This document shows positions 17,543 to 26,473 of a stretch of DNA of 64,000 bases, one piece after another. Within the stretch, counting starts at the first letter, position 1. Each line of letters opens with the position of its first letter. Below the pieces are notes generated by a model, which saw only the letters and a list, made by a program, of their open reading frames with translations, was not told where the DNA came from and searched no databases. Origin of the DNA: Luteolibacter sp. Y139 (GTDB taxonomy: Bacteria; Verrucomicrobiota; Verrucomicrobiia; Verrucomicrobiales; Akkermansiaceae); contig NZ_JBBUKT010000003.1 of the NCBI RefSeq assembly GCF_038066715.1, positions 310,001 to 374,000 of the forward strand. Reading direction: 5' to 3'. Position numbers and translations under genes: made by a program.

Positions 17543-20500
17543 ATGAAGACCGCACTCGCGTTCTCCCTTTTCCTGGTCCTCGCCGCCCGCGGCGAAATCG
17601 CACGCTGGGCCGATGCCTCGATCCCCGTCACGGACGGCCTCGAACTCTGGCTCGATGCCAGCCGCGAAAACGAAGCCCGCGAGGCCCACTACATGAACCG
17701 CCTCGCCGACGGCCAGGCCATGGAGCTGTGGCATGACTCCTCCGGCAAGTCGCGGCACCTCGCCCAGTGGTCGAGCGTCTTCCGTCCCCTGTGGAAGGGT
17801 GGCAGCGTGGAGTTCCTCGGCGATGACTATCTGGCAGCGCTGCTCACGCCCGGCGTGGAAAGCCGGGAATGTACGATATTCATCGTAGCTGCGCCGGACC
17901 GCGCCAGCGGCGACTTCCCCGCCCTTTTCAGTGCGGCGAGAAGAGACGAGCACGACTACACCAGCGGCCTCACCATTGACTTCGGCCGCGCCCCCGGCCC
18001 CGACGGCCTGGCGGATTTCCTGAACGTGGAGGGCGCCGGCCAGACAGGTGCCCGGAACCTGTTCATCCAGCCGGTCGCCACGCGACGCGGCCATGTCTTC
18101 ACGGTAACCAGCAGCGCGAAAGGAAGCGCCGCCCGTGTCGACGGTGAGGCGCACGGCAGGCGCGACCGCGGCGACGTCGCTTTCGCGATGGACCGCGTGG
18201 CCGTCGGCGCACGCTTCGTGGAGCCGGAGATGCGGCACTTCTTCAATGGCCGGATCGCCGAGGTCATGTTCTTCAACCGGACTCTCGGCCCGGAGGAAAT
18301 CGCGAAGATGGAAGACTGGCTGAAGAACAAGCACGCCGGCTTCCTTCGCGCCTCCGCACCGCTCGCCCCGCGCGGCGCGGAGAAAGACCGTCCCATCGTG
18401 CAGATGCTCGTCCCCGGCTTCACCGTGGAAGAGCTGCCGGTGAAGGTCAACAACTTGAACAACATCGAGTATGCGCCCGATGGCCGGCTCTTCGCCGCCG
18501 GCTACGATGGCCGCTTCCACCTGCTGCGCGACACGGACGGCGATGGCATCGAAGACAAGCTCGATACCTTTTCCGACGAGACCTCCGACAACTACCCGCT
18601 CGGCATGGTGGTGAAGGACGGCATGCCACACGCCCTGCTCTCCGATGAGATCGTCCGCTTCCGCGATACCAATGGCGATGGCATCCCCGACAAGCGCGAA
18701 ACCGTCGCGAAAGGTTGGGACGATCCAAAGCTGCGCGATGATCCCGGCCTCATGCACCGACGAGTGGACAGCGCCATGGCCCTCGCCGCCGGACCCGATG
18801 GCTCGTGGTATGTCACCATGGGCAGCGCGAATCCCGGCAATGGCTACTGGCAAAAGGCCGAGGGCGATATCTGGTCGCCGGACTCCGTGAAGACCGGCAA
18901 GCCCGCCTACTCGCCGGACAAGCGCCGCGGCTGCCTGCTGAAGATCTCACCGGACGGCAAGAAAGTGGAGCAGCTCAACAGCGGCCTGCGCTACATCATG
19001 TCGTTGCAATGGGATCGCCACGGCGAACTCTTCGGCACCGACCAGGAAGGCGCCACCTGGCTCCCCAACGGCAACCCCTTCGACGAACTCCTCCATCTCC
19101 AGACCGGCCGTCACTACGGCTTCCCGCCACGCCATCCGAAGCTGCTGCCCGACGTGGTCGATGAGCCCAGCCTCTGGGACTACGCGCCGCAGCACGAAAG
19201 CACCTGCGGCTTCCGCTTCAATGGCCCGGCCAAGGACCGCCCGCGCTTCGGCCCGGACTTCTGGGCCGACGATGCCATCGTCACCGGCGAATCCCGCGGC
19301 AAGCTCTGGCGCACCACGCTGGCGAAGACCTCCGCCGGCTACGTCGCGCGGAACCAGCTCTTCGCCTGCGTCGGCACGCTGATCACCGACTGCGCGATCT
19401 CGCCGAAGGGTGAACTCGTCATCTGCTGCCCCTCCGGCCCGCCGGACTGGGGCAGCGGCCCCGCGAAGGAAGGGCGGCTTTTCAAAATCCGCTACTCTGA
19501 TCCAGACGCGCCCCAGCCGGTGCTGGTCCGCCCGATCAGCACCACGCAAACCCTCATCGAATTCGACCGTCCGCTTCCCAACACCGGCTGGGCCGATTTC
19601 GCATCCCGCGTCCATATCACCGGCGGCCGTCACGTCACGGCGGGCGACCGCTTCGAGGCCATCCGTCCGGGCTACGCCGTGGTCCGCGCTCAGCGCGAAG
19701 AACCCACCTTCGACGTCCCGGTGGAAGGAATGATCATGATGTCGGGCAACCGTTCCCTACTCATCCAGACCCCTCCGCGCGTCGCCGCGGTGAACTACGG
19801 CATCGCCATCGATTGGCCGCGCAGCGAAGCCGGCATCCGCCAGGCCCCTGCGATCGACCTCGCCCATGACCTCACCGGCTTGGAGGTAAAGTGGACGGGT
19901 GCCAACGGCGCAGAGCTGCCGTTTGCCAATGCCCCCTACTGGTGGCCGCATGCCGATCTCAAGGCCTTGGAAGTCTTCGGCCGCAGCAGCGACAGCATCG
20001 CCACCGGCCTCGCCGCCTGCAAGACGCCGGGCCATCTGACCCTCCACACCAAGCTCGACCTCTCGCACCTGCTCCAGCCGAAAGTCCAGCCCGGCGCGCA
20101 CCTCGATTACACGCCGGAGCCGGAAACCGTCACCGTCACCGTCCGCAGCGATGCCGCCGTGAAACTCTCCGCCACCGGCGTGGAGGTCACCGCGAGAGGA
20201 CCGAATCAAGCCTCGTTCACCAAAACCATCCGCGACGATCCCTGGCAGGAAATCGAAATCTCCCTCGCAACTCCCGCCAAGGATCTGGAGATCACCTGGC
20301 ACACCACGCTCGATCCGCGCGAACGCCCGATGGCCGCCCCGCGCTTCCTCATGCCCTTCGCGGAGCGCCCTCCCGAGCCACAGGCAAAAAGCACCGCGCC
20401 CCCCGAGATCGCCGGCGGCAACTACGCCAATGGCCACCGCCTTTTCATGGGCAAGGCCACCTGCTTCACCTGCCACCAAATGCGCGGCGAAGGCAACGCC

Positions 20501-20839
20501 GTCGGCCCCGACCTCAGCAATACCGCCCACCGCGACTACGCCAGCGTGCTGCGGGACATCAACGAGCCCAGCGCCACCATCAATCCCGACGCCGTCGCCT
20601 ACCAGATCACTCTCAAGAACGGCACCGCCGCCGTCGGCACCCGCATCGGCGAGACGGCCACCGAGCTAAAGCTGGCCTCCCCCGGCGGACAGGTGACCGT
20701 GGTGAAAAAAGCCGAGATCGTTAAAAACACAGCCCTCCCGGTTTCCCTGATGCCGCCCGGCCTGCTTACCGCGCTCAGCGAGCAGGAAAGGAAAGACCTC
20801 ATGACATTCCTGCTCAGCGAGCCACAGCGGGATGAGTGA
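17543..20839 (+). CDS. LamG-containing PVC-type heme-binding (CxxCH) dehydrogenase-like protein
   Basis: A protein of about 1098 residues with signal peptide MKTALAFSLFLVLAARG. The domain order is a LamG/concanavalin-like domain (about 30-260); a beta-propeller of the planctomycete membrane-bound dehydrogenase type (about 290-680), with calcium-like repeats DTDGDGIEDK and DTNGDGIPDK; a beta-rich linker; and a C-terminal cytochrome c-like domain with the heme motif CFTCH (Cys974) and a distal Met region (VSLMPPGL). This matches the PVC heme-binding family known as TIGR02603/TIGR02604. It is periplasmic or extracellular and is thought to oxidise sugars or other small organics, but the substrate is unknown. 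The ATG at 17543 fits the signal peptide; the longer open frame upstream overlaps the previous gene and the terminator. Confidence 0.88.
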   Translation: MKTALAFSLFLVLAARGEIARWADASIPVTDGLELWLDASRENEAREAHYMNRLADGQAMELWHDSSGKSRHLAQWSSVFRPLWKGGSVEFLGDDYLAALLTPGVESRECTIFIVAAPDRASGDFPALFSAARRDEHDYTSGLTIDFGRAPGPDGLADFLNVEGAGQTGARNLFIQPVATRRGHVFTVTSSAKGSAARVDGEAHGRRDRGDVAFAMDRVAVGARFVEPEMRHFFNGRIAEVMFFNRTLGPEEIAKMEDWLKNKHAGFLRASAPLAPRGAEKDRPIVQMLVPGFTVEELPVKVNNLNNIEYAPDGRLFAAGYDGRFHLLRDTDGDGIEDKLDTFSDETSDNYPLGMVVKDGMPHALLSDEIVRFRDTNGDGIPDKRETVAKGWDDPKLRDDPGLMHRRVDSAMALAAGPDGSWYVTMGSANPGNGYWQKAEGDIWSPDSVKTGKPAYSPDKRRGCLLKISPDGKKVEQLNSGLRYIMSLQWDRHGELFGTDQEGATWLPNGNPFDELLHLQTGRHYGFPPRHPKLLPDVVDEPSLWDYAPQHESTCGFRFNGPAKDRPRFGPDFWADDAIVTGESRGKLWRTTLAKTSAGYVARNQLFACVGTLITDCAISPKGELVICCPSGPPDWGSGPAKEGRLFKIRYSDPDAPQPVLVRPISTTQTLIEFDRPLPNTGWADFASRVHITGGRHVTAGDRFEAIRPGYAVVRAQREEPTFDVPVEGMIMMSGNRSLLIQTPPRVAAVNYGIAIDWPRSEAGIRQAPAIDLAHDLTGLEVKWTGANGAELPFANAPYWWPHADLKALEVFGRSSDSIATGLAACKTPGHLTLHTKLDLSHLLQPKVQPGAHLDYTPEPETVTVTVRSDAAVKLSATGVEVTARGPNQASFTKTIRDDPWQEIEISLATPAKDLEITWHTTLDPRERPMAAPRFLMPFAERPPEPQAKSTAPPEIAGGNYANGHRLFMGKATCFTCHQMRGEGNAVGPDLSNTAHRDYASVLRDINEPSATINPDAVAYQITLKNGTAAVGTRIGETATELKLASPGGQVTVVKKAEIVKNTALPVSLMPPGLLTALSEQERKDLMTFLLSEPQRDE

Positions 20840-20883
20840 CTGCGTCCTTCCCTTCCGCCCCGCATCGGCTACCGTCCCGGGTG

Positions 20884-21378
20884 ATGCCTCCGCTCGATTT
20901 CACGCCCATTTCCAAGATGATCGTCTGGATGGCGATCATCTCGTGGCCGGTCGGCTTTGCCCTGGCGTGGTTTTGGCGCCGGCGCTGGATCGAGCGCTAC
21001 GAGCGGCTCGGCGAATCGACCTCGGAGGAAATGCTCGATGAATTGGAAAAAGCGTGGGCCACCCGGCGCACGCTGCTGATCCGCACCTCCACCGAATACC
21101 TGCCCTTTGTCTTCGAACGCATCCGCGAGATCGTCGACAGCGGATTCGAGGACAAGCAGATGCTCTCGCTGCTGGAGCGCATCGACTACCACCGTCCAAA
21201 TGAGGAGCAGCAGGCCGTCTTTCCCGTGGAAGTGAAAGGCCGCACCGTCGACCTGCACTTGAAGTGGGCACGCGATGAAGGCGACCGGATCCGCCTCCGC
21301 GTGACCGCGGCACCCGCCATCATCCGCGCACTGCGCGAGCAGAAGAAGAAGATCCCGAAGGCGGCGTTCGTGGACTAA
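20884..21378 (+). CDS. Uncharacterised single-pass membrane protein
   Basis: A 164-residue protein of unknown function. It has an N-terminal transmembrane helix (about 8-28, MIVWMAIISWPVGFALAWFW) followed by a charged cytoplasmic helical region and a small alpha/beta C-terminal part (VFPVEVKGRTVDLHLKWARD). The ATG at 20884 is preferred over one at 20836, which would overlap the preceding gene. No family was recognised. It lies between the heme protein and an exporter gene, with no clear functional link. Confidence 0.65.
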   Translation: MPPLDFTPISKMIVWMAIISWPVGFALAWFWRRRWIERYERLGESTSEEMLDELEKAWATRRTLLIRTSTEYLPFVFERIREIVDSGFEDKQMLSLLERIDYHRPNEEQQAVFPVEVKGRTVDLHLKWARDEGDRIRLRVTAAPAIIRALREQKKKIPKAAFVD

Positions 21379-21448
21379 CGGAATCGATTGCCCGCTCCGG
21401 CGGTTTCTCCATCATCCGCTCCATGAGAAACCATTCCGGCGCGAGCAA

Positions 21449-22069
21449 GTGAACCCCGCGCTCGAACTCGCCGCCTTCGCCGGCCTGATGGCCCTCGGCC
21501 AATTCAGTCCCGGGCCGGACATGATCCTGCTCACCCGCACCGCGCTGGCGGAGGGAGCGAAGGCTGGCGCCATCATGGCCATCGGCATCGCCACCGGCCT
21601 GACCGTGCACGCCTCCATCGCAGTGGCTGGCCTGGCCGTCGCATTCGAACAAAGCCCCGGCCTCCGGAAAGCGATCTCCTGGTCGGCAGCCGCCTACTTG
21701 CTCTGGCTCTCCTGGTGCCTGCTGCGCTCCGCATTCTCACCACCCGTCGAAAAAGGCGAAAACACCGCGGCCCCCTCCTCCCGCGGCCCCTTCCTCCGCG
21801 GCCTGATTTGCAATCTGCTGAATCCGAAGGCCGTGATCTTCCTCGCCGCCACCTGCGCGCCGTTCCTGACCGGCACCCATCCGGCTTGGTGGCCGTTCGC
21901 GATCGCCGGCCTCGTCATCGTCCAGGGCGGCTCGCTGTGGGCACTGTGGGCATGGCTGCTCCAGTGGCGGCCACTCCGCACGCGCTACGAAAACTCGGCC
22001 CGCTGGATCGACGGGATCTTCGGCGTCGCCCTCGCGGCACTGGCGGTCAAGCTCCTGGTCGCTCCCTGA
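21449..22069 (+). CDS. LysE/RhtB-family amino acid exporter
   Basis: An integral membrane protein of 206 residues with about six hydrophobic segments. The conserved family motif GQFSPGPDMILLTRTAL near residue 17 and the mid-protein FLRGLICNLLNPKAVIFL motif (about 112-128) place it in the LysE/RhtB family, which exports amino acids or homoserine lactone-like compounds. It starts with GTG at 21449; no better ATG is available. The neighbours do not indicate its substrate. Confidence 0.9.
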   Translation: MNPALELAAFAGLMALGQFSPGPDMILLTRTALAEGAKAGAIMAIGIATGLTVHASIAVAGLAVAFEQSPGLRKAISWSAAAYLLWLSWCLLRSAFSPPVEKGENTAAPSSRGPFLRGLICNLLNPKAVIFLAATCAPFLTGTHPAWWPFAIAGLVIVQGGSLWALWAWLLQWRPLRTRYENSARWIDGIFGVALAALAVKLLVAP

Positions 22070-22155
22070 AAAATCCCGTTTGCAACTCCCCTTGGATTGC
22101 CTTTCATGCGGCAAGTCCCACTCGAAACGCATTTCCATTCCTTATTTCCCATCTC

Positions 22156-22785
22156 ATGAAATTCCCTGCTCTCCGTTCCTTGGCCGCGCTCCTTTTCGCC
22201 GGAGCCGCCCTCGCCCTCAGCTCTTGCACCAATACCACCAGCTCCGGCAGCGCTTACACCTCGTTCAAGTTCGATCCGCCGGTGAAGCAGCCGACTGGCT
22301 CGGCCGGCATCCGCGTGAAAATGAGCACCGGCGCCCAGCGCTTGTATGTGGTGCAGGGCGATCAAGTCCTGCTCGCCACGCCGATCTGCGTCGGCACCGC
22401 CGGAGCTCCCACCCCGCACGGCACCTTCCCGATCCGCGCCAAGCAAATGCAGCGCCGCCGTGCCAGCGAACCCGGCTCCGGCTACCCCATGACCTACTGG
22501 ATGGAATTCTCCGGCCCCGCCTACGGCATGCACTGGGGCTTCGTGAAGCCCTACCCGGCCACCCACGGCTGCGTCCGCCTCCCGCTGAACTCCGCCCGCA
22601 AGATCTTCGGCCTCGTCAAAGTCGGCACCCCGGTCGACGTCGCCACCAGCCAGCCGCTGGACGCCACCGTGGGCAAGTCCCTGCCAAGGATCGACGACAG
22701 CGCCCTGCCAAATCCGCCGATGTCCTACCTGCTCAGCCCGCAGGTCTTCAGCGATGCCGAGAAGGGCAAGATGTGGAACTTCTGA
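22156..22785 (+). CDS. L,D-transpeptidase lipoprotein (YkuD domain)
   Basis: A 209-residue lipoprotein: signal peptide with lipobox LSSC (residues 17-20) and then a YkuD catalytic domain. The motif MHWGFVKPYPATHGCVRLP holds the active-site Cys139 in T-H-G-C-V-R, preceded by the conserved His. L,D-transpeptidases make 3-3 peptidoglycan cross-links or attach proteins to peptidoglycan. It would act in the periplasm, anchored to a membrane. The start at 22156 gives a proper signal peptide; the longer open frame runs across the exporter gene. A hairpin terminator follows. Confidence 0.9.
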   Translation: MKFPALRSLAALLFAGAALALSSCTNTTSSGSAYTSFKFDPPVKQPTGSAGIRVKMSTGAQRLYVVQGDQVLLATPICVGTAGAPTPHGTFPIRAKQMQRRRASEPGSGYPMTYWMEFSGPAYGMHWGFVKPYPATHGCVRLPLNSARKIFGLVKVGTPVDVATSQPLDATVGKSLPRIDDSALPNPPMSYLLSPQVFSDAEKGKMWNF

Positions 22786-22813
22786 TCCGTCCCCGCGATC
22801 CTTAGACCTTTCC

Positions 22814-22850
22814 ATGCCGTGGCCGCCTTGTGCGGTCGCGGCATTTTCTT
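22814..22850 (+). terminator. Intrinsic terminator between convergent genes
   Basis: Stem atgccg-ggccgc (22814-22826) with gcggtc-cggcat (22832-22844), one internal mismatch, loop cttgt, followed by TTTTCTTTG. It serves the transpeptidase gene and lies just past the end of the convergent lipoprotein gene. Confidence 0.8.
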
Positions 22851-22860
22851 TGTTAGCCAG

Positions 22861-23310
22861 TCAGTCCCGCGAGCGCTCCCAGGAACTCACCCGGCCGCCC
22901 TTGAAGAGCACCGAGGCCCGGCGATACGGCACGTAGGTGATTTCCGAACCAAGGCCGTAGCCGGAGTAGGGATAGCCGTAGCGCCCATAGCGACCGTAGC
23001 CGTAGCCCCCATAACCCCAGCCGCCCACGAAGGAATTCGTGTAGACCGGCGTCGATCCGGCGTAGTCCCAGCGCAGGGTGGAGGTGCCGTTTTCACTGCC
23101 CTCGTATTCGCGGCTTGGCGAGCCCCAAGCCAAGTAGACCGCGTCCGTGCTCATTCCCTTGTCGATCTGCCCGCGCTCCACGAGTTGCTTCTGCTTTTCC
23201 GGGAGGCGGTCAAACTTCATTGGTTGGGCGGCAATTCGTGCCTCCGGCGTGGACGGCGCACAGGAGGCGAAAACCAGCGCCGAAAGTGCGGCAGCGAGCA
23301 CGAGTTTCAT
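22861..23310 (-). CDS. Small lipoprotein with BamE/SmpA-like segment and Gly-Tyr-rich tail
   Basis: A 149-residue lipoprotein: signal MKLVLAAALSALVFASC with lipobox FASC. The central segment MSTDAVYLAWGSPS resembles the start of SmpA/BamE-like domains (x-G-M-x-x-x-V-x-x-x-x-G-x-P), and the middle is Gly/Tyr-rich (YGGYGYGRYGRYGYPYSGYG). Function unknown; probably an outer-membrane lipoprotein. The ATG at 23310 was chosen because it begins the signal peptide; the frame extends 12 codons upstream. Confidence 0.75.
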   Translation of the reverse strand: MKLVLAAALSALVFASCAPSTPEARIAAQPMKFDRLPEKQKQLVERGQIDKGMSTDAVYLAWGSPSREYEGSENGTSTLRWDYAGSTPVYTNSFVGGWGYGGYGYGRYGRYGYPYSGYGLGSEITYVPYRRASVLFKGGRVSSWERSRD

Positions 23311-23440
23311 GCCAAATCCGATACACCCCGCCGTCCTTGCGTGCAAACCTCCGCCGTGACGAAAAATTCCGCCGGAAAGTCGCTTGCCAACCCCGAAATC
23401 GCCGACTCAATCTCGCGGCGCAAACGTCCCTGATTTTCCC

Positions 23441-23725
23441 ATGTCCGATCTGCTCGAAGACGAAGACCTCTCCTCCGCCCTGAAGAAGTGCCCCGAGTGG
23501 GAGTACGAGAAAAACGCGATCACCCGCACCTTTGAGTTCGAGGAATTCATGGACGGGATCGACTTCGTGAACAGCGTCGCCGACATCGCCGACGAAGCGC
23601 AGCACCACCCGGACATCCGCATCAACTACACCAAGGTGACCCTCAAGCTCACCACCCACGACGCCGGCGGCGTGACCGAAGCCGACGTCGAGCTCGCCCA
23701 GCGCGTCGACAACCTCGTCGACTGA
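23441..23725 (+). CDS. phhB: 4a-hydroxytetrahydrobiopterin dehydratase (pterin carbinolamine dehydratase)
   Basis: A 94-residue protein that matches the PCD/DCoH family. The signature EAQHHPDI (about 50-57) is followed by a strand and T-H-D-A-G-G-V-T-E-A-D. It dehydrates 4a-carbinolamine tetrahydropterin, recycling the cofactor of aromatic amino acid hydroxylases, or acts in molybdopterin-related chemistry. It is monocistronic and ends in a terminator. No hydroxylase gene is nearby. The ATG at 23441 gives the usual family length. Confidence 0.9.
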   Translation: MSDLLEDEDLSSALKKCPEWEYEKNAITRTFEFEEFMDGIDFVNSVADIADEAQHHPDIRINYTKVTLKLTTHDAGGVTEADVELAQRVDNLVD

Positions 23726-23755
23726 CCCACACCGGACGTTTCCAGATTTCCCTCG

Positions 23756-23783
23756 AAAAGGCCCGCCTCCCGCGGGCCTTTTT
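23756..23783 (+). terminator. Rho-independent terminator after phhB
   Basis: An 11-bp stem (aaaaggcccgc at 23756-23766, gcgggcctttt at 23772-23782), 5-nt loop, T-run running on from the stem. The A-rich left side makes it work on the other strand too. Confidence 0.9.
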
Positions 23784-23786
23784 ATT

Positions 23787-23811
23787 GTAGTCCGCACTCT
23801 CCGAGTGCGGA
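23787..23811 (+). repeat. REP-like element: GTAG plus perfect 9-bp hairpin
   Basis: GTAG at 23787-23790 lies directly against a perfect 9-bp stem (tccgcactc, gagtgcgga) with a 3-nt loop. This is the layout of bacterial REP elements moved by RAYT transposases. Similar elements are at 42926-42950 and 44091-44114. It lies just after the phhB terminator. Confidence 0.55.
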
Positions 23812-23878
23812 ACGAAGCTGCTCTACCTGCAGTCGGAGACCTCCAGCTCTTCCTGCGACGGCCCCCGAAGAATCCGGG

Positions 23879-24661
23879 TCACCTCGGCATCATCAGCTCC
23901 TCATCTTTCATCCCCGTCAGCTCCCTCAGCCCTTTCATCAACCGGATCAGGATCACGAACAGAATCCCCATCACCGGCAGGCCGATAACCGCAAAACTCC
24001 AGCCGGTCAGCTTCCCGATGATCGTATTATAGGTGGACAAGGCATCCCCCGCGGTGGCGTTGAAGTCCCGGAAAAACCACTGCGCCAGCCCGAGATTCAT
24101 CGCCGCGCTCAAAACGAAGGAACACGCGAAGAACCGCGTCGCCTGCAAGAGCAGGCGCTGATACCCGCTTTCCGCCCCGAGCTGCGCCACCCGGTCCTCG
24201 ATCTTCGGAACGTCGAAGATGGTGTCATTATAGAGAAAGACCCGGATCAAGGGACTCTCCGATTTGTGCGAGGCGAGAATGGCGAATGCCAGCACCAGCG
24301 GGATCGATGCTTCCTTGATGCCAAAGAGCAGCCCCGCATTCGGCTTCACCGTCCCATCGGCATTCCACAAATACAGCGTCAGCCCGCCCGTCAGCAGCAC
24401 CGAGATGAAGCCCAGAGCCGAGAAGACATTCCCCTTCCGCGTCTTCACGAAGTGCCAGATGCCGTAGGCCAGCGGCGGGATCAGCGCCACGATCATCGCC
24501 CACATCGGACCGATGTGCCACGGCCGCACCGCCTTCCCCAGCTTCCGCTGGAGCTCCGGATCCTTGCTCAGGTAGCTGAGCACCAGCACCGGGATCAGCA
24601 CGTTGATCAGGATGTTCGCGAGCGGATGCTCCTGCGGCGTCTTGGCCTTGGGGTCGGGCAT
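23879..24661 (-). CDS. VC0807-type integral membrane protein
   Basis: A 260-residue protein with six or so hydrophobic segments. The pattern of motifs (ILINVLIPVLVLSYLS near the N-terminus, ALIPPLAYGIWHFVKTRKGNVFSALGF, and a central IKEASIPLVLAFAILAS) resembles the VC0807 family of uncharacterised membrane proteins. The start at 24661 was taken because upstream codons have no membrane or conserved character. It is divergent from prfC, leaving about 140 bp for two promoters. Function unknown. Confidence 0.75.
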   Translation of the reverse strand: MPDPKAKTPQEHPLANILINVLIPVLVLSYLSKDPELQRKLGKAVRPWHIGPMWAMIVALIPPLAYGIWHFVKTRKGNVFSALGFISVLLTGGLTLYLWNADGTVKPNAGLLFGIKEASIPLVLAFAILASHKSESPLIRVFLYNDTIFDVPKIEDRVAQLGAESGYQRLLLQATRFFACSFVLSAAMNLGLAQWFFRDFNATAGDALSTYNTIIGKLTGWSFAVIGLPVMGILFVILIRLMKGLRELTGMKDEELMMPR

Positions 24662-24800
24662 GGGATGGATTTCGCCCGGAGCCAAGCCGCTGCCCCGCCG
24701 CTTGCAAACGAAAAAGGGCCGCAGTTCCGCCTTCCACGGGGCCCCGGGGCCGACCTTGAGGGTTGCCCGTCGCCTCGCGGGGTGCTTCCCTCCGCCCGCC

Positions 24801-26393
24801 GTGTCCGTGTCCCATCCGTCATCCATCCGCCGCACGCTTGCCATCATCTCCCACCCGGACGCAGGCAAGACCACGCTCACGGAGAAATTCCTCCTCTACG
24901 GCGGCGCCATCGACCTCGCCGGCTCCGTCACCTCCCGCCGCGACCGCCGCCAGACCACCTCCGACTGGATGGAGCTGGAAAAGCAGCGCGGCATCTCGAT
25001 TTCCTCCACCGTCCTCCAGTTCCAATACGGCGGCTTCCACGTGAACCTCCTCGATACCCCGGGTCACGAGGACTTCTCGGAAGACACCTACCGCGTGCTC
25101 ACCGCCGTCGACGCCGTCATCATGGTGGTCGATGCCGGTAAGGGCGTCGAAGCCCGGACCCGCAAACTCTTCGAAATCTGCCGCCTCCGCGGCATCCCCA
25201 TCTTCACCTTCATCAACAAGCTCGACCGCCCGACCCGCTCGCCGATCGACCTCGTGGATGAAATCGAAAACGTCCTCGGCATCGCCTCCCACCCGATGAA
25301 TTGGCCCCTCGGCGATGGCCCGCGCTTCCGCGGCCTGATCCAGCGGCGGGATGGCCAGCTCAATCTCTTCGAGAAAACGAAAGCCGGTGCCTACCGCGCG
25401 CCCGTCTCCGTGATGGGCCTCACCGACCCCGCCGTGCGTGAGCACGTCGATGCCGACCTCGTCGACAAGGCGATCGAGGAAATGGAGCTGCTCGATATCG
25501 CCGGTGCCCCCTTCGATCTCGAGCGCGTGCTGAAGGGCGAGCTCACCCCCGTCTTCTTCGGCTCCGCCGCGAACAACTTCGGCATCCAGCTCCTGCTCGA
25601 TGGCTTCCTCTCGATGGCCCCCGAGCCCTCCGGCCGCAAGTCCGGCGAAACGATGATCGAGCCGGAAGACAAGCGCTTCAGCGGCTTCGTCTTCAAGATC
25701 CAGGCGAACATGAACCCGAAGCACCGGGACCGCATGGCCTTCATCCGCATCGTCTCCGGCAAGTTCGAGCGGGACATGCAGGTCTGGCACGGCTCCGCCG
25801 CCAAGCAAATCCGCCTCTCGAATTCCCAGAAGCTCTTCGCCCAGGAACGCGAGATCGTCGATGAAGCCTTCGCCGGTGACGTCGTCGGCCTCGTCGGCAA
25901 TCAGCCCTTCGAAATCGGCGACACCCTGACCGTCGACAACTCGATCAAGTTCGACGAGATCCCGATCTTCCCGCCCGAGTGCTTCGCCAATATCCGCGGC
26001 CGCAGCACCGCCACCGCCAAGCGCTTCCGCGCCGGCATGGACCAGCTCGTCCGCGAAGGCGTCATCCAGCTCTTCGAAACCGCCGGCGGCTCCGCCTCCC
26101 TGTTAGGCGCCATCGGCCCTCTCCAATTCGAAGTCCTCAAGTACCGCCTCGAATCCGAATACGGCGCCGAAGTCATCGTCGAGCAATGCCCATGGCAAGT
26201 CATCCGCTGGCTGATGAAGGATGATGAGCCCGTCACCGGCGCATTCCCTCCCACCGACGATCTCCCCGGCGGCTGCGCCCTCGCCAAGGACTCCGCCGGC
26301 CACTGGGTCGTCCTCGCCGAAGCCGAATGGGCCCTCCGCAGCTTCAAGCGCTACCACGAACAGTGGGACCTCGCCGAGCGTCTGGTGAAGTGA
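24801..26393 (+). CDS. prfC: Peptide chain release factor 3 (GTPase)
   Basis: A 530-residue translational GTPase that recycles RF1/RF2 from the ribosome after peptide release. Motifs: P-loop HPDAGKTTL (18-26), switch/effector RGISISS, DTPGHEDFSEDTYR, and NKLDR. The C-terminal region matches RF3 (GNQPFEIGDTL; QFEVLKYRLESEYGAEV). The GTG at 24801 gives a length nearly equal to E. coli RF3 and begins just before SHPSSIRRTLAIISHPD. It is monocistronic; the region after it changes to lower-GC accessory genes. Confidence 0.95.
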   Translation: MSVSHPSSIRRTLAIISHPDAGKTTLTEKFLLYGGAIDLAGSVTSRRDRRQTTSDWMELEKQRGISISSTVLQFQYGGFHVNLLDTPGHEDFSEDTYRVLTAVDAVIMVVDAGKGVEARTRKLFEICRLRGIPIFTFINKLDRPTRSPIDLVDEIENVLGIASHPMNWPLGDGPRFRGLIQRRDGQLNLFEKTKAGAYRAPVSVMGLTDPAVREHVDADLVDKAIEEMELLDIAGAPFDLERVLKGELTPVFFGSAANNFGIQLLLDGFLSMAPEPSGRKSGETMIEPEDKRFSGFVFKIQANMNPKHRDRMAFIRIVSGKFERDMQVWHGSAAKQIRLSNSQKLFAQEREIVDEAFAGDVVGLVGNQPFEIGDTLTVDNSIKFDEIPIFPPECFANIRGRSTATAKRFRAGMDQLVREGVIQLFETAGGSASLLGAIGPLQFEVLKYRLESEYGAEVIVEQCPWQVIRWLMKDDEPVTGAFPPTDDLPGGCALAKDSAGHWVVLAEAEWALRSFKRYHEQWDLAERLVK

Positions 26394-26473
26394 CTAGCAT
26401 ATCCGCCGCCGAGGTCTCACGCCGCGACCTCAACATCAACTAATGGCTAGATCGAACTCTCGACCGGAAGCGC

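Noticed and set aside
22819..23433. A 204-codon plus-strand frame opposite the small lipoprotein
   Set aside because: The minus strand encodes a signal peptide with lipobox and a conserved segment; the plus frame has no recognisable features.
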